DNA of 64,000 nucleotides from positions 1 through 64,000 of the forward strand of contig JBEKJI010000011.1 in NCBI GenBank assembly GCA_050011315.1. Direction: 5' to 3'. The notes beneath the pieces are model-generated. The model made no database searches, was not told where the DNA came from, and saw only the letters and a program-made list of their open reading frames with translations. Of the stretch, positions 56,813-64,000 are shown in pieces. Each line of letters starts with the position of its first letter. Positions within the stretch are counted from its first letter, which is position 1. This DNA is from Fen-549 sp050011315 (GTDB lineage: Bacteria > Actinomycetota > Thermoleophilia > Gaiellales > Gaiellaceae). A program made the position numbers and the translations under genes.

Positions 56813-59179
56813 GTGAACCCATACGGCTACTTCGACGAGAACGCGCGCGAATACGTGATCACGCGCCCCGATACGCCCACTCCCTGGATCAACTACCTGG
56901 GCGCGGGCCGCTACGGTGGAATCATCTCCAACACCGCGGGCGGCTACTCCTTCGACCGCGACCCCCGCGACCGGCGCGTCAGCCGTTACCGCTACAACGC
57001 CATTCCCGCCGACCAGCCCGGCCGCTACCTCTACCTCCGCGATCAGGAAACGGGCGAGTTCTGGAGCCCGACCTGGCAACCGGCCCGGCGCGACCTCGAC
57101 GCCTACGAGTGCCGGCACGGCACCGCCTACACGAAGATCTCGAGCGAGCTCGGCGGAATCGCGAGCGAGCTTCTCTACTTCGTGCCGCCCACATCCGAGA
57201 GTGACAACTGCCCCTGCGAGCTCTGGGTTGTGCGCGTGCGCAACACCGGCCGGCGGCGACGCCATCTGCGTAGCTTCAGCTACGTCGAGCTCAGCTACCC
57301 CGACGCAGTCAACGACCTCAACAACCTCGACTGGACGCAGCACATCGTCGCAAGCAACTGCGCGGACGGAACGATCAAGGCCAAGACGGTCTTCAGCCCG
57401 AGAACGACCTTCTTTTCCTCGAGCGTCGAGCCTTACGGCTTCGACTGCGACCGCGAGATCTTCGTCGGCAGGTGCCGCGATCTGGGCGATCCGATCGTCG
57501 TCGAGCAGGGCGAGCCGTCGAACCAGAACTCGCCGCGCGGCAACAGCATCGGCTCACTCTGCCACGAGCTGGTGCTCGAGCCGGGCGAGGAGCGCGAGAT
57601 CGTCTTTGCGCTCGGGATCACCGACCATCCCGAAAAGATCGAGGGCGTGCTGGCAACCTACCGCGATCCCGAGCAGGTGAAGAGTTCGTTCGCCGCCCTC
57701 AAGGCCGACTGGGACGAGTATCTGTCGCGCTTCACGGTGGATACGCCGGACGCCGAGACCAACGCGATGCTCAACTTCTGGAACCAGGTCCAGTGCCGCA
57801 CGACCCTCTACTGGTCGCGCTTCGTCTCGGCCTACGAGACAGGCCTGGGTCGCGGCATGGGCACGCGCGACTCCGGCCAGGACACGCTCGGGATAATGCA
57901 CACCGTCCCCGATCGCGCGCGCCTCATGCTCACCAAGATCTGGGAGATGCAGTTCGAGGACGGGCACACCTGGCATCAGTTTTTCCCGCTCACCGGCGAG
58001 GGCGGACCGGGGCTCGCGGGCGAGTTCTCCGAATGGCCGCAATGGTTCTCCGACGACCATCTCTGGCTCGTGATCTCGGTCTGCGCCTACCTGCGCGAGA
58101 CCGGCGACTTCGCCTACCTCGAGCAGCACGTCCCCTTCGCCGAAGGCGGCGCGGACACGATCTGGGGCCACATAATGAGGGCGATCGAGTTCACGCTCGA
58201 GCACCGCGGCCCACACGGGCTGCCGCGAATCGGCTTCTCCGACTGGGATGACACCCACAACATCGATCACGGCTCGGGTAAGGCCGAGAGCGTCTTCGTG
58301 GCGATGCAGTTCTGCCGCACGATGCTCGACCTGGCCGAGCTCTGCAACCACCTCGGCCGCCCCGAAGCCGAGCGCTTCCATGCGCTCCACGCCGAGATGG
58401 CCGAGGCGGTCAACGGCTGCGCCTGGGACGGCGAGTGGTACGCGCGCTCCTTCGACGACGAGGGTAAGCCGCTCGGCGTCTCCAGCGAGGAGTTTCAGAA
58501 AATCAGCCTGAACCCGCAGAGCTGGAGCGTGCTCGGAGAGGTTGCCCCGGCCGACCGCGCCGAGAAGGCGCTCGAGTCGGTGCACGAGAAGCTGAACAGC
58601 GAGTTCGGGATCGCCCTGATCTGGCCGCCCTACCTGCAGGGCACCAATCGGGTGCGCGGTACCAGCACCTTCCAACCCGGCGCCAAGGAGAACGGCGGCA
58701 TCTTCTGCCATGCCAACCCATGGGCGATCATCGCGGCCGCGATGCTCGGCCAGGGCGATCGCGCCTTCCAGTACTACCGCCAGATCCTGCCGCTCAAGCG
58801 CGAGGACGCCGACCGCTTCATGGTCGAGCCGTACGTCTACTGCCAGAACATCTGCGGCCCGGCTCACCCGCAGTTCGGATTGGGGAGGAACGCCTGGCTT
58901 ACCGGCGCTGCCTCCTGGACCTATGTGGCCGGCACGCAGTGGATCCTCGGTATCCGCCCCAGCTACGAAGGGCTCCGGATCGCCCCGGTGATCCCACGCG
59001 ACTGGCCCGGCTTCAGCGCCAAGCGCACCTTCCGCGGCGTCGTCTTCGACATCACCGTGAAGCGCGCGGGCGAGGGCAACAACGTCTCGCTCGTCGTCGA
59101 CGGGGAGCCCGTCGAGGGAGACGTCGTTCCGCTTCCGAGCGGAACGAGCGAGGTCGCTGTCGAGGTGACGCTCTCCTAG
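56813..59179 (+). CDS. GH94 glycoside phosphorylase, second copy
   Basis: This 788-residue protein is a divergent paralogue of the preceding enzyme: YGYFDENAREYVITRPDTPT and GGYSFDRDPRDRRVSRYRYN open it. The acid/base region reads FSDWDDTHNI (Asp480) instead of the usual DWNDxxN, and the substrate loop WHQFFPLTGEG differs too, so it may act on a different disaccharide or oligosaccharide. NPWAIIAAAMLGQGD is the phosphate-site region. The start is a GTG with AAGGTAGG upstream. It lies 187 bases after the first GH94 gene. Confidence 0.92.
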   Translation: MNPYGYFDENAREYVITRPDTPTPWINYLGAGRYGGIISNTAGGYSFDRDPRDRRVSRYRYNAIPADQPGRYLYLRDQETGEFWSPTWQPARRDLDAYECRHGTAYTKISSELGGIASELLYFVPPTSESDNCPCELWVVRVRNTGRRRRHLRSFSYVELSYPDAVNDLNNLDWTQHIVASNCADGTIKAKTVFSPRTTFFSSSVEPYGFDCDREIFVGRCRDLGDPIVVEQGEPSNQNSPRGNSIGSLCHELVLEPGEEREIVFALGITDHPEKIEGVLATYRDPEQVKSSFAALKADWDEYLSRFTVDTPDAETNAMLNFWNQVQCRTTLYWSRFVSAYETGLGRGMGTRDSGQDTLGIMHTVPDRARLMLTKIWEMQFEDGHTWHQFFPLTGEGGPGLAGEFSEWPQWFSDDHLWLVISVCAYLRETGDFAYLEQHVPFAEGGADTIWGHIMRAIEFTLEHRGPHGLPRIGFSDWDDTHNIDHGSGKAESVFVAMQFCRTMLDLAELCNHLGRPEAERFHALHAEMAEAVNGCAWDGEWYARSFDDEGKPLGVSSEEFQKISLNPQSWSVLGEVAPADRAEKALESVHEKLNSEFGIALIWPPYLQGTNRVRGTSTFQPGAKENGGIFCHANPWAIIAAAMLGQGDRAFQYYRQILPLKREDADRFMVEPYVYCQNICGPAHPQFGLGRNAWLTGAASWTYVAGTQWILGIRPSYEGLRIAPVIPRDWPGFSAKRTFRGVVFDITVKRAGEGNNVSLVVDGEPVEGDVVPLPSGTSEVAVEVTLS

Positions 59180-59243
59180 ACTCGCGCCCGGTCGGGCACT
59201 ACACTCCGCTTCCAATCTGGAGCACGAACCGAAAGGGCGGTCA

Positions 59244-60134
59244 ATGGAGCGCGGAGACTTCCACGGCGAAGAGACACTCGTACTCGAGAACGAGCACCTG
59301 CGAGTCGAGGTTCTCGCCGCCGCCGGGCCCCGGATCGTGCGCGTGCAGCTCGCCGGCTCGAGCGAGAACGTGCTCGGGGAGGTCGCCGACATCGGCTGGG
59401 ACACGCCCTGGGGCCGCTACCGGCTCCGCGGCGGGCACCGGCTCTGGTTTGCGCCCGAGAATCCTCCGCTCACCTCGGCGCCCGACGAGGACGGGCTCGT
59501 CGTCGAGGAACGGCCGCACGCCCTTAAGCTGGAGCGGCTCGAGCCTCAGTCCAAGCTGCGCAAGACGATCGAGATCGAGCTCGCCGCGGAGCGAGCGGCC
59601 ATGACCGTGAAGCACGGCCTCCGAAACGAAGGCGAGACGACGGTCGAGCAAGCTCCCTGGGCGATCACGATTCTGCCGCTCGGTGGAACGGCCATCCTGC
59701 CACAGCAACGCGGTCCGATCGGCGAAAGCGAGTTCCTGCCCAATCGCGCGCTGACCTTCTGGCCCTACAGCTCGGTCCGTGACTCTCGCCTCGAGCTGGG
59801 CGACAAGCTGGTGCTCGTCCACGGCGAGCCGGCGCCGGCGCCGTTCAAGATCGGCTATCTGAACCGGGCGGGCTGGGCCGCCTATCTTCGGGACGGGATC
59901 CTCCTGCGCAAGAGCTTCGATCCGCAGCCCGAGCTCGAGCACGTCGATCTGGGCTCGAACGTGGAGGTCTACTGCAATGACCGCCTGCTAGAGCTCGAGA
60001 CCCTAGCCCCGCTCTCGCTACTCGAGCCCGGCGCCGAGGCTGGGCACGAGGAGCGCTGGCAACTGCGAAGCGTCGGCCTGGTCGAGCCCGGCGCGGAGCC
60101 GATCGCCGCGGCACTCGCCGAGCTGGACGCCTAG
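59244..60134 (+). CDS. Mutarotase-fold protein (DUF4380-like)
   Basis: This 296-residue protein has the beta-sandwich pattern of aldose epimerase-type proteins: LVLENEHLRVEVLAAAGPRI, WGRYRLRGGHRLWFAPE, then HGLRNEGETTVEQAPWAITI. It resembles DUF4380 proteins. No certain catalytic pair can be named, so epimerase activity is inferred from the fold and neighbourhood. AAAGGGCGG lies before the ATG. It is 64 bases downstream of the second GH94 gene. Confidence 0.72.
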   Translation: MERGDFHGEETLVLENEHLRVEVLAAAGPRIVRVQLAGSSENVLGEVADIGWDTPWGRYRLRGGHRLWFAPENPPLTSAPDEDGLVVEERPHALKLERLEPQSKLRKTIEIELAAERAAMTVKHGLRNEGETTVEQAPWAITILPLGGTAILPQQRGPIGESEFLPNRALTFWPYSSVRDSRLELGDKLVLVHGEPAPAPFKIGYLNRAGWAAYLRDGILLRKSFDPQPELEHVDLGSNVEVYCNDRLLELETLAPLSLLEPGAEAGHEERWQLRSVGLVEPGAEPIAAALAELDA

Positions 60135-60141
60135 AGCCGAT

Positions 60142-60807
60142 CTAGGTAGGCATTCTGCCCGCGAGATGTAGCGAAAACCAGTCGCGCGCCAGGCTGGCGA
60201 CCTCTTCGAGCGCGCCCGGCTCCTCGAACAGGTGCGTCGCCCCCGGTACGATCTCGAGCTTGCACTCGGCCGACAGCTCCTCGGCGGCGCGGCGGTTGAG
60301 ATCGAGCACGACGGTGTCGCGCTCGCCGACGATGAGCAGCGTCGGCGCACTCACGTGCCGGAGCGCCTTTCCGGCGAGATCGGGACGTCCGCCACGCGAG
60401 ACGACGGCCTTGACCAGCTCCGGCCGCTGCGAGGCCGCCAAGAGCGCCGCGCCGGCGCCGGTACTGGCTCCGAAGAACCCGATCGGCAACGAGGTCGCCT
60501 TATCTCCCAAGAGCAGCCAGGAACTGGCGGCTAGAAGCCGGTCGGCGAGCAGGGAGATGTCAAAGCGCAGAGCCCCCGTCCGGGAATCCTCCTTCTCCTC
60601 CTGCTCGCTCAGCAGGTCGATCAGCATCGTCGCCAGACCGGCGTGCTCGAGAACCGCGGCGACGCGGCGGTTGCGCGGGCTGAAGCGGCTCGAGCCCGAG
60701 CCGTGTGCGAAAAGAACGATCCCGCTCGCCTGCTCGGGCACTCGCAGCGTGCCGGAGATCCGCGCCTCCCCCACCGGCATCGTCACCGTCTCCTCGTGCA
60801 CTTTCAC
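60142..60807 (-). CDS. Dienelactone hydrolase-like alpha/beta hydrolase
   Basis: This 221-residue hydrolase has its nucleophile in GFFGASTGAGAALLA, the acid in IVGERDTVV and the His in PGATHLFEEP. FAHGSGSSRFSPRN is the oxyanion loop. It overlaps the phosphoribosyltransferase gene by four bases (GTGA). In mycobacteria (Rv0571c) a phosphoribosyltransferase and a hydrolase of this sort are fused in one protein; here they are two coupled genes. The substrate is unknown. Confidence 0.9.
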   Translation of the reverse strand: MKVHEETVTMPVGEARISGTLRVPEQASGIVLFAHGSGSSRFSPRNRRVAAVLEHAGLATMLIDLLSEQEEKEDSRTGALRFDISLLADRLLAASSWLLLGDKATSLPIGFFGASTGAGAALLAASQRPELVKAVVSRGGRPDLAGKALRHVSAPTLLIVGERDTVVLDLNRRAAEELSAECKLEIVPGATHLFEEPGALEEVASLARDWFSLHLAGRMPT

Positions 60808-61478
60808 CTATCGATCTCCTCGGCTCTCTCGAGCAACTCTCGAACTTCGGCATCGGTCAGCTGCTCGAAGTAGTCGTACCAGAGACTGACAGCCTGGAAG
60901 TTCTCGGGCGTCAGCGGACTCACCAGCTCGTCAACCTCGGCGCGCAGGAGCGAGCAGGTCTCGCCCGCCGCGGTGGGAACGGCGACGACAATCCGCGCCG
61001 GTGCCTGGGCCCTCACACCGGCGATCGCCGCGCGCATGCTGGCGCCGGTAGCGAGCCCGTCGTCAACGATGATCACACTCTTGCCCGAGAGCGCGATCGG
61101 CGGCCGCTCTCCGCGATACAGGCGCTCGCGCCGTTCCAGCTCGCCGCGCTCACGCTCGCTGATCGCGTCGATCAGGTTGGGCGTGAGGCCGAGGCGTCGA
61201 ACTACGTCCTCGTTCAGCACCCGCACGCCTCCGGAAGCAAGTGCGCCGAACGCAAGCTCTTCGTGGCCGGGGACGCCGAGCTTACGAACTACGAACACCT
61301 CGAGCGGCGCTCCGAGCGTACGCGCGATCTCGAGCCCGACCGGTACGCCTCCACGAGGAAGCGCGAGTACGACGACTTCGTCCCTCCCGGCATAGCCGGA
61401 GAGAAGCGAGCCGAGACAGCGCCCGGCGTGGGCGCGATCGCGAAAACGGCTCGGTATCGAAGCCTGATCGCCTTGCAC
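60804..61478 (-). CDS. Phosphoribosyltransferase family protein
   Basis: This 224-residue protein has the type I PRTase fold. The PRPP-binding loop is VIIVDDGLATGASM, preceded by VVVLALPRGGVPVGLEIAR and followed by RIVVAVPTAAGETC. The family often acts on unknown, probably non-purine, substrates. The start is GTG 61478. It is coupled to the alpha/beta hydrolase gene (GTGA), a pairing also seen as a fusion in the mycobacterial dormancy regulon. Confidence 0.9.
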   Translation of the reverse strand: MQGDQASIPSRFRDRAHAGRCLGSLLSGYAGRDEVVVLALPRGGVPVGLEIARTLGAPLEVFVVRKLGVPGHEELAFGALASGGVRVLNEDVVRRLGLTPNLIDAISERERGELERRERLYRGERPPIALSGKSVIIVDDGLATGASMRAAIAGVRAQAPARIVVAVPTAAGETCSLLRAEVDELVSPLTPENFQAVSLWYDYFEQLTDAEVRELLERAEEIDR

Positions 61479-61771
61479 TGCTTGCCCGCCCCTCTCGATC
61501 GCGATCTCCGGACGTAAGCATGCAACAAGCGCGCGCCTGGTGGAGCGCGGATTCAGGGAATTCTTAAGCAGTCGCGCTATCTTGACCGCGCACGCCGCCG
61601 TACGCCGCTCTGCACCTCTCTCCGAATCCCTTCGACAGCTTGACAGACGAACGTTTGTTCGTTAGAACAATCGTTCGCTCTGTTGAACGTTGACGATCTT
61701 GTTAACCTCCTATAACGTTTTGCCAGTTACGCCATTTGCCACTTGACTTAGAGCGCGGACCAAGACCTAGC
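61479..61771. other. Control region of the ABC exporter operon
   Basis: These 293 bases separate the divergent PRTase and ABC genes. The right half is AT-rich for this genome and holds a consensus -35 box with operator-like palindromes (61640-61676) and a second promoter-like pair, TTGACG at 61690 and TATAAC at 61711. The left half shows nothing recognisable. Confidence 0.5.
61640..61676 (+). promoter_or_regulatory. Promoter with palindromic operator in the spacer
   Basis: TTGACA (61640-61645) is a perfect -35 box. The next 17 bases hold the palindrome ACGAACGTTTGTTCGT (61647-61662, 6-bp arms) and then TAGAAC, a weak -10. A related palindrome GAACAATCGTTC follows at 61665-61676. A TetR-type repressor bound there would block the promoter; no regulator gene is adjacent. 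Confidence 0.6.
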
Positions 61772-63715
61772 ATGACCAACGTGGAGATCACCGAGAAATT
61801 GAAGCCGGCACAGCCGCCGGCGCTCACGCGCCTGATCGCCTTCCTGCGCGAATCGGTCAACTCCCGCTGGGAGATCGCTCGCGAGCTACCGAAAAGCGGC
61901 ACCGGAGTCACCGTCGCGGCCATCGTCCTGAACGTCGTCCTGGGCATCCTGCCGGTGCTCTTCATCCTCGGCACCAGCTTCATGCTCGGTCGCGTCCCGG
62001 CGGCGGCGAAGGCGGGCATCCACTCGAGTGCCTGGAATTCGCTCGTCGTCGCCTTCCTGCTTGCGGCTTCGGCCTTCGTCGTCCTGCAGGTGCTGACACC
62101 TCTTCAGGCCTCTCTGGGCGAGCTGATCACGAGAAGAGTCGACGGCAAGACGGCCGATCGCCTGATCAGCGACTCGCTACGGACGCCGGGAATCGGTCCG
62201 CTCGAGGACCAGGAGCTGCTCGGCGACCTCAGCGACTCGGCCGACCAACTCGAGTTCGGCTTCCGTACCCCCGGCCGCGCCTGCGCGGGGCTCGTGGCGC
62301 TGATCGCCCGCTACCTCCAGCTGGCCGCCCTGATCGTAGTGATCGGCGTCGTCTTCTCCTGGCTGGCCGCGGCGGCGCTATTCGTCGCCACGATGCTCTT
62401 TCGCTACGGGCAGCGCGGCGGCCTGCGCAAGTATTCGGCAGTCTTCCGCGCCAACGTCGATATACGCCGCCGCAACTACTACTTCCGCCGTATCGGCCTC
62501 GACCCGCCCGCCGCCAAGGAGCTGCGCGTCTTCGGCCTCGCTCCCTGGGTGCGCGAGCGCTACCGCGAGTCATACCTCGAATTCATGGCCCCGGTCTGGG
62601 CGGAGAGACGGCGCATCTACCTCAAGCCCTTTCTCTTGATCACAGCCTTCGCCCTGATCGTCTCGGCCGGTGCGCTCGCAGCTCTCGGTCATACCGCCGC
62701 TACCGGAGGAATCGCACTTCGCGATTTCGCGCTGACCTTCCAGGCCGCGATCGCGGCGATCAACCTCGGCAGCCACTACCCCGAGTCGGACACACAGACC
62801 CAATTCGGCATGATCTCCTACGCCGGAATGCTGGGCTTCGAGCGCGGCGTCGAGAGGTACGAGGGGAGCACGATCCAGCTCGAACCTGTGCGCGATCCGA
62901 AGGGCCTGCCGGAAAAAGAGCTGCACTTCGATCACGTCTCGTTCAGCTATCCCGGCAGCGAGCGCCTGGTGCTTAACGACTTCGAACTCTCGATCGTGGC
63001 CGGCCGGTCAACCGCCATCGTCGGCTTGAACGGCGCCGGCAAGACCACCCTCGTCAAGCTGCTCGGCCGCCTCTACGAGCCCGACTCCGGCTGCATTTGC
63101 GCCGACGGGATCGACATCCGCCACTTCTTGATCGACGACTGGCATCACCAAATCGGCATCATCTTCCAGGACTTCAACTGCTACGAGCTTTCGGCGGCCG
63201 ACAACATCGGCTTCGGCTCGATCCCGAACCTCGGCAATCGCGAGGCAATCCGCAAGGCCGCGCGCGACGCCGGCATCCTCGAGGCGATCGAGCGTCTCCC
63301 GAAGGGCTTCGACACGCCGCTTTCACGCCAGTACGAGGGCGGCGCCGATCTCTCCGGCGGTCAGTGGCAGCGGATCGCGATTGCCCGCGCGCTGTTCGCG
63401 CTCGAGGGTGGAGCATCGATCCTCGTGCTCGACGAGCCGACCGCAGCTCTAGATGTGCGCGCCGAGGCCGAGTTCTTCGACCGCTTCGTCGAGTTGACGC
63501 GCGGCGTCACCACGATCCTGATCTCACATCGCTTCTCGAGCGTACGCCACGCCGACCGCATCGTCGTGCTCCAGGGCGGCTGTGTCGTCGAAGAGGGAAC
63601 CCACGAGCAGCTGCTGGCCGCTCGGGGCCGCTACGCCAAGCTCTTCCAGCTCCAGGCCGAACGCTTTGCCCGCGGCGAAGAGGAAGGCGAGGACGAGGAG
63701 GAGGACGAGCGATGA
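61772..63715 (+). CDS. ABC exporter, fused membrane and ATPase domains
   Basis: This 647-residue protein has an N-terminal six-helix membrane domain (about 35-340) and a C-terminal nucleotide-binding domain with Walker A (GLNGAGKTTLVKLLG), Q-loop (IIFQDFNCYELS), signature (LSGGQWQRIAIARALF), Walker B (SILVLDEPTAALD) and H-loop (LISHRFSSV). It ends in an acidic tail (GEEEGEDEEEDER). It is a half transporter whose partner is probably the next gene, overlapping by four bases (ATGA). ATG 61772 is preferred over TTG 61736. Confidence 0.93.
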   Translation: MTNVEITEKLKPAQPPALTRLIAFLRESVNSRWEIARELPKSGTGVTVAAIVLNVVLGILPVLFILGTSFMLGRVPAAAKAGIHSSAWNSLVVAFLLAASAFVVLQVLTPLQASLGELITRRVDGKTADRLISDSLRTPGIGPLEDQELLGDLSDSADQLEFGFRTPGRACAGLVALIARYLQLAALIVVIGVVFSWLAAAALFVATMLFRYGQRGGLRKYSAVFRANVDIRRRNYYFRRIGLDPPAAKELRVFGLAPWVRERYRESYLEFMAPVWAERRRIYLKPFLLITAFALIVSAGALAALGHTAATGGIALRDFALTFQAAIAAINLGSHYPESDTQTQFGMISYAGMLGFERGVERYEGSTIQLEPVRDPKGLPEKELHFDHVSFSYPGSERLVLNDFELSIVAGRSTAIVGLNGAGKTTLVKLLGRLYEPDSGCICADGIDIRHFLIDDWHHQIGIIFQDFNCYELSAADNIGFGSIPNLGNREAIRKAARDAGILEAIERLPKGFDTPLSRQYEGGADLSGGQWQRIAIARALFALEGGASILVLDEPTAALDVRAEAEFFDRFVELTRGVTTILISHRFSSVRHADRIVVLQGGCVVEEGTHEQLLAARGRYAKLFQLQAERFARGEEEGEDEEEDER

Positions 63716-64000
63716 GAGAGGTGATACGCGGCGCGCGCACGCTGCTCGGACTGGCCTGGCGCGAGAACAAGCCCAAGACCGTACTTGCGGTCAGTTTGGT
63801 GCTGGCCAACTACGCAGCTATGCCACTGGTCGCGCTCGCTTTGAGGGACCTCACCAACTCCGCGCTCGCAGGAGACGCGACCGGAGCGGCGGTAGCCGGA
63901 GCAGTTACCGCGCTGCTCGTTATCGCCGGTCTGACACTCGGGCACTTCGCGCACATCTCCTACTTCGAGCTGGCCGATACCAACATGCTCGCGATCGACT
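63712..64000 (+). CDS. ABC exporter, second half transporter (truncated by window end)
   Basis: The first 96 residues are visible. They begin MREVIRGARTLLGLAWRENK and enter two membrane segments (TVLAVSLVLANYAAMPLVAL, AAVAGAVTALLVIAGLTLGHF). Position and overlap with the preceding gene (ATGA) suggest the partner subunit of a heterodimeric ABC exporter. The rest lies outside the window. Confidence 0.75.
   Translation, partial: MREVIRGARTLLGLAWRENKPKTVLAVSLVLANYAAMPLVALALRDLTNSALAGDATGAAVAGAVTALLVIAGLTLGHFAHISYFELADTNMLAID

Noticed and set aside
57554..59404. 616-codon open frame opposite the second GH94 gene
   Set aside because: Antisense shadow of a gene with full family motifs.

Overview
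The window reads as a chromosomal segment of a high-GC actinobacterium. Pointers are the MarP-type CvpA/serine protease, a sortase with a CAP-domain secreted neighbour, a DUF6636 secreted protein, a stand-alone TrpB2, an actinobacterial-style group 3b [NiFe] hydrogenase operon, frequent GTG starts and many GTGA/ATGA stop-start overlaps. I infer a deep-branching class such as Thermoleophilia from the general flavour of the proteins; no rRNA or marker gene here proves it.

Layout. 0-3.6 kb: a drug-type ABC exporter pair and, divergently, a membrane-anchored PQQ-like propeller, followed by a 161-bp element with 16-bp terminal inverted repeats. 3.8-7.6 kb: a signalling group (degenerate CheB-like protein with a small partner, a response regulator with HD-GYP domain, a divergent FliA/WhiG-type sigma factor). 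7.7-10.8 kb: a two-TM protein with a very long acidic tail carrying basic-aromatic repeats, broken by a perfect 27-bp tandem duplication and a frameshift. 11.2-12.3 kb: MarP-like protease. 12.6-15.6 kb: tRNA-Asp followed by a lower-GC accessory patch (DUF5131 Gp37/Gp68 protein, convergent TcmP methyltransferase-like partner, HNH endonuclease). 15.6-27 kb: small housekeeping and stress genes (cupin, DUF1059, TrpB2, flavodoxin, MsrB-MsrA, deacetylase) and two secreted proteins that share a C-terminal or N-terminal domain, one of them an S8 protease. 27-35.8 kb: MFS exporter, a PadR-controlled ABC-2 exporter, an APC permease with a USP-like tail, and a second PQQ-like propeller.

35.8-45.9 kb is the main metabolic block: hypF-hypC-hypD-hypE read leftward and, from a shared control region with a 20-bp palindrome, a seven-gene rightward operon encodes the NAD(P)-linked group 3b hydrogenase, a cyclic-nucleotide-binding-domain protein without an HTH, the endopeptidase and a zinc-domain-less HypA. 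HypB is absent from the window. 46-52.5 kb: methyltransferase, aldo-keto reductase, pyruvate phosphate dikinase and leuA. The last two share a 535-bp divergent region that holds a terminator in the ppdK leader and, before leuA, a Leu-codon leader peptide plus terminator, i.e. a transcription attenuator. 52.5-64 kb: CAP protein and sortase, two tandem GH94 phosphorylases with a mutarotase-fold protein, a phosphoribosyltransferase/alpha-beta hydrolase pair, and the start of a two-gene ABC exporter operon whose promoter carries an operator-like palindrome exactly in its spacer.

The most promising leads are the leuA attenuator, the DUF5131-TcmP-HNH patch by the tRNA, the repeat protein with its duplication-made stop codon, the secreted domain shared by two neighbouring loci, and the short inverted-repeat element.
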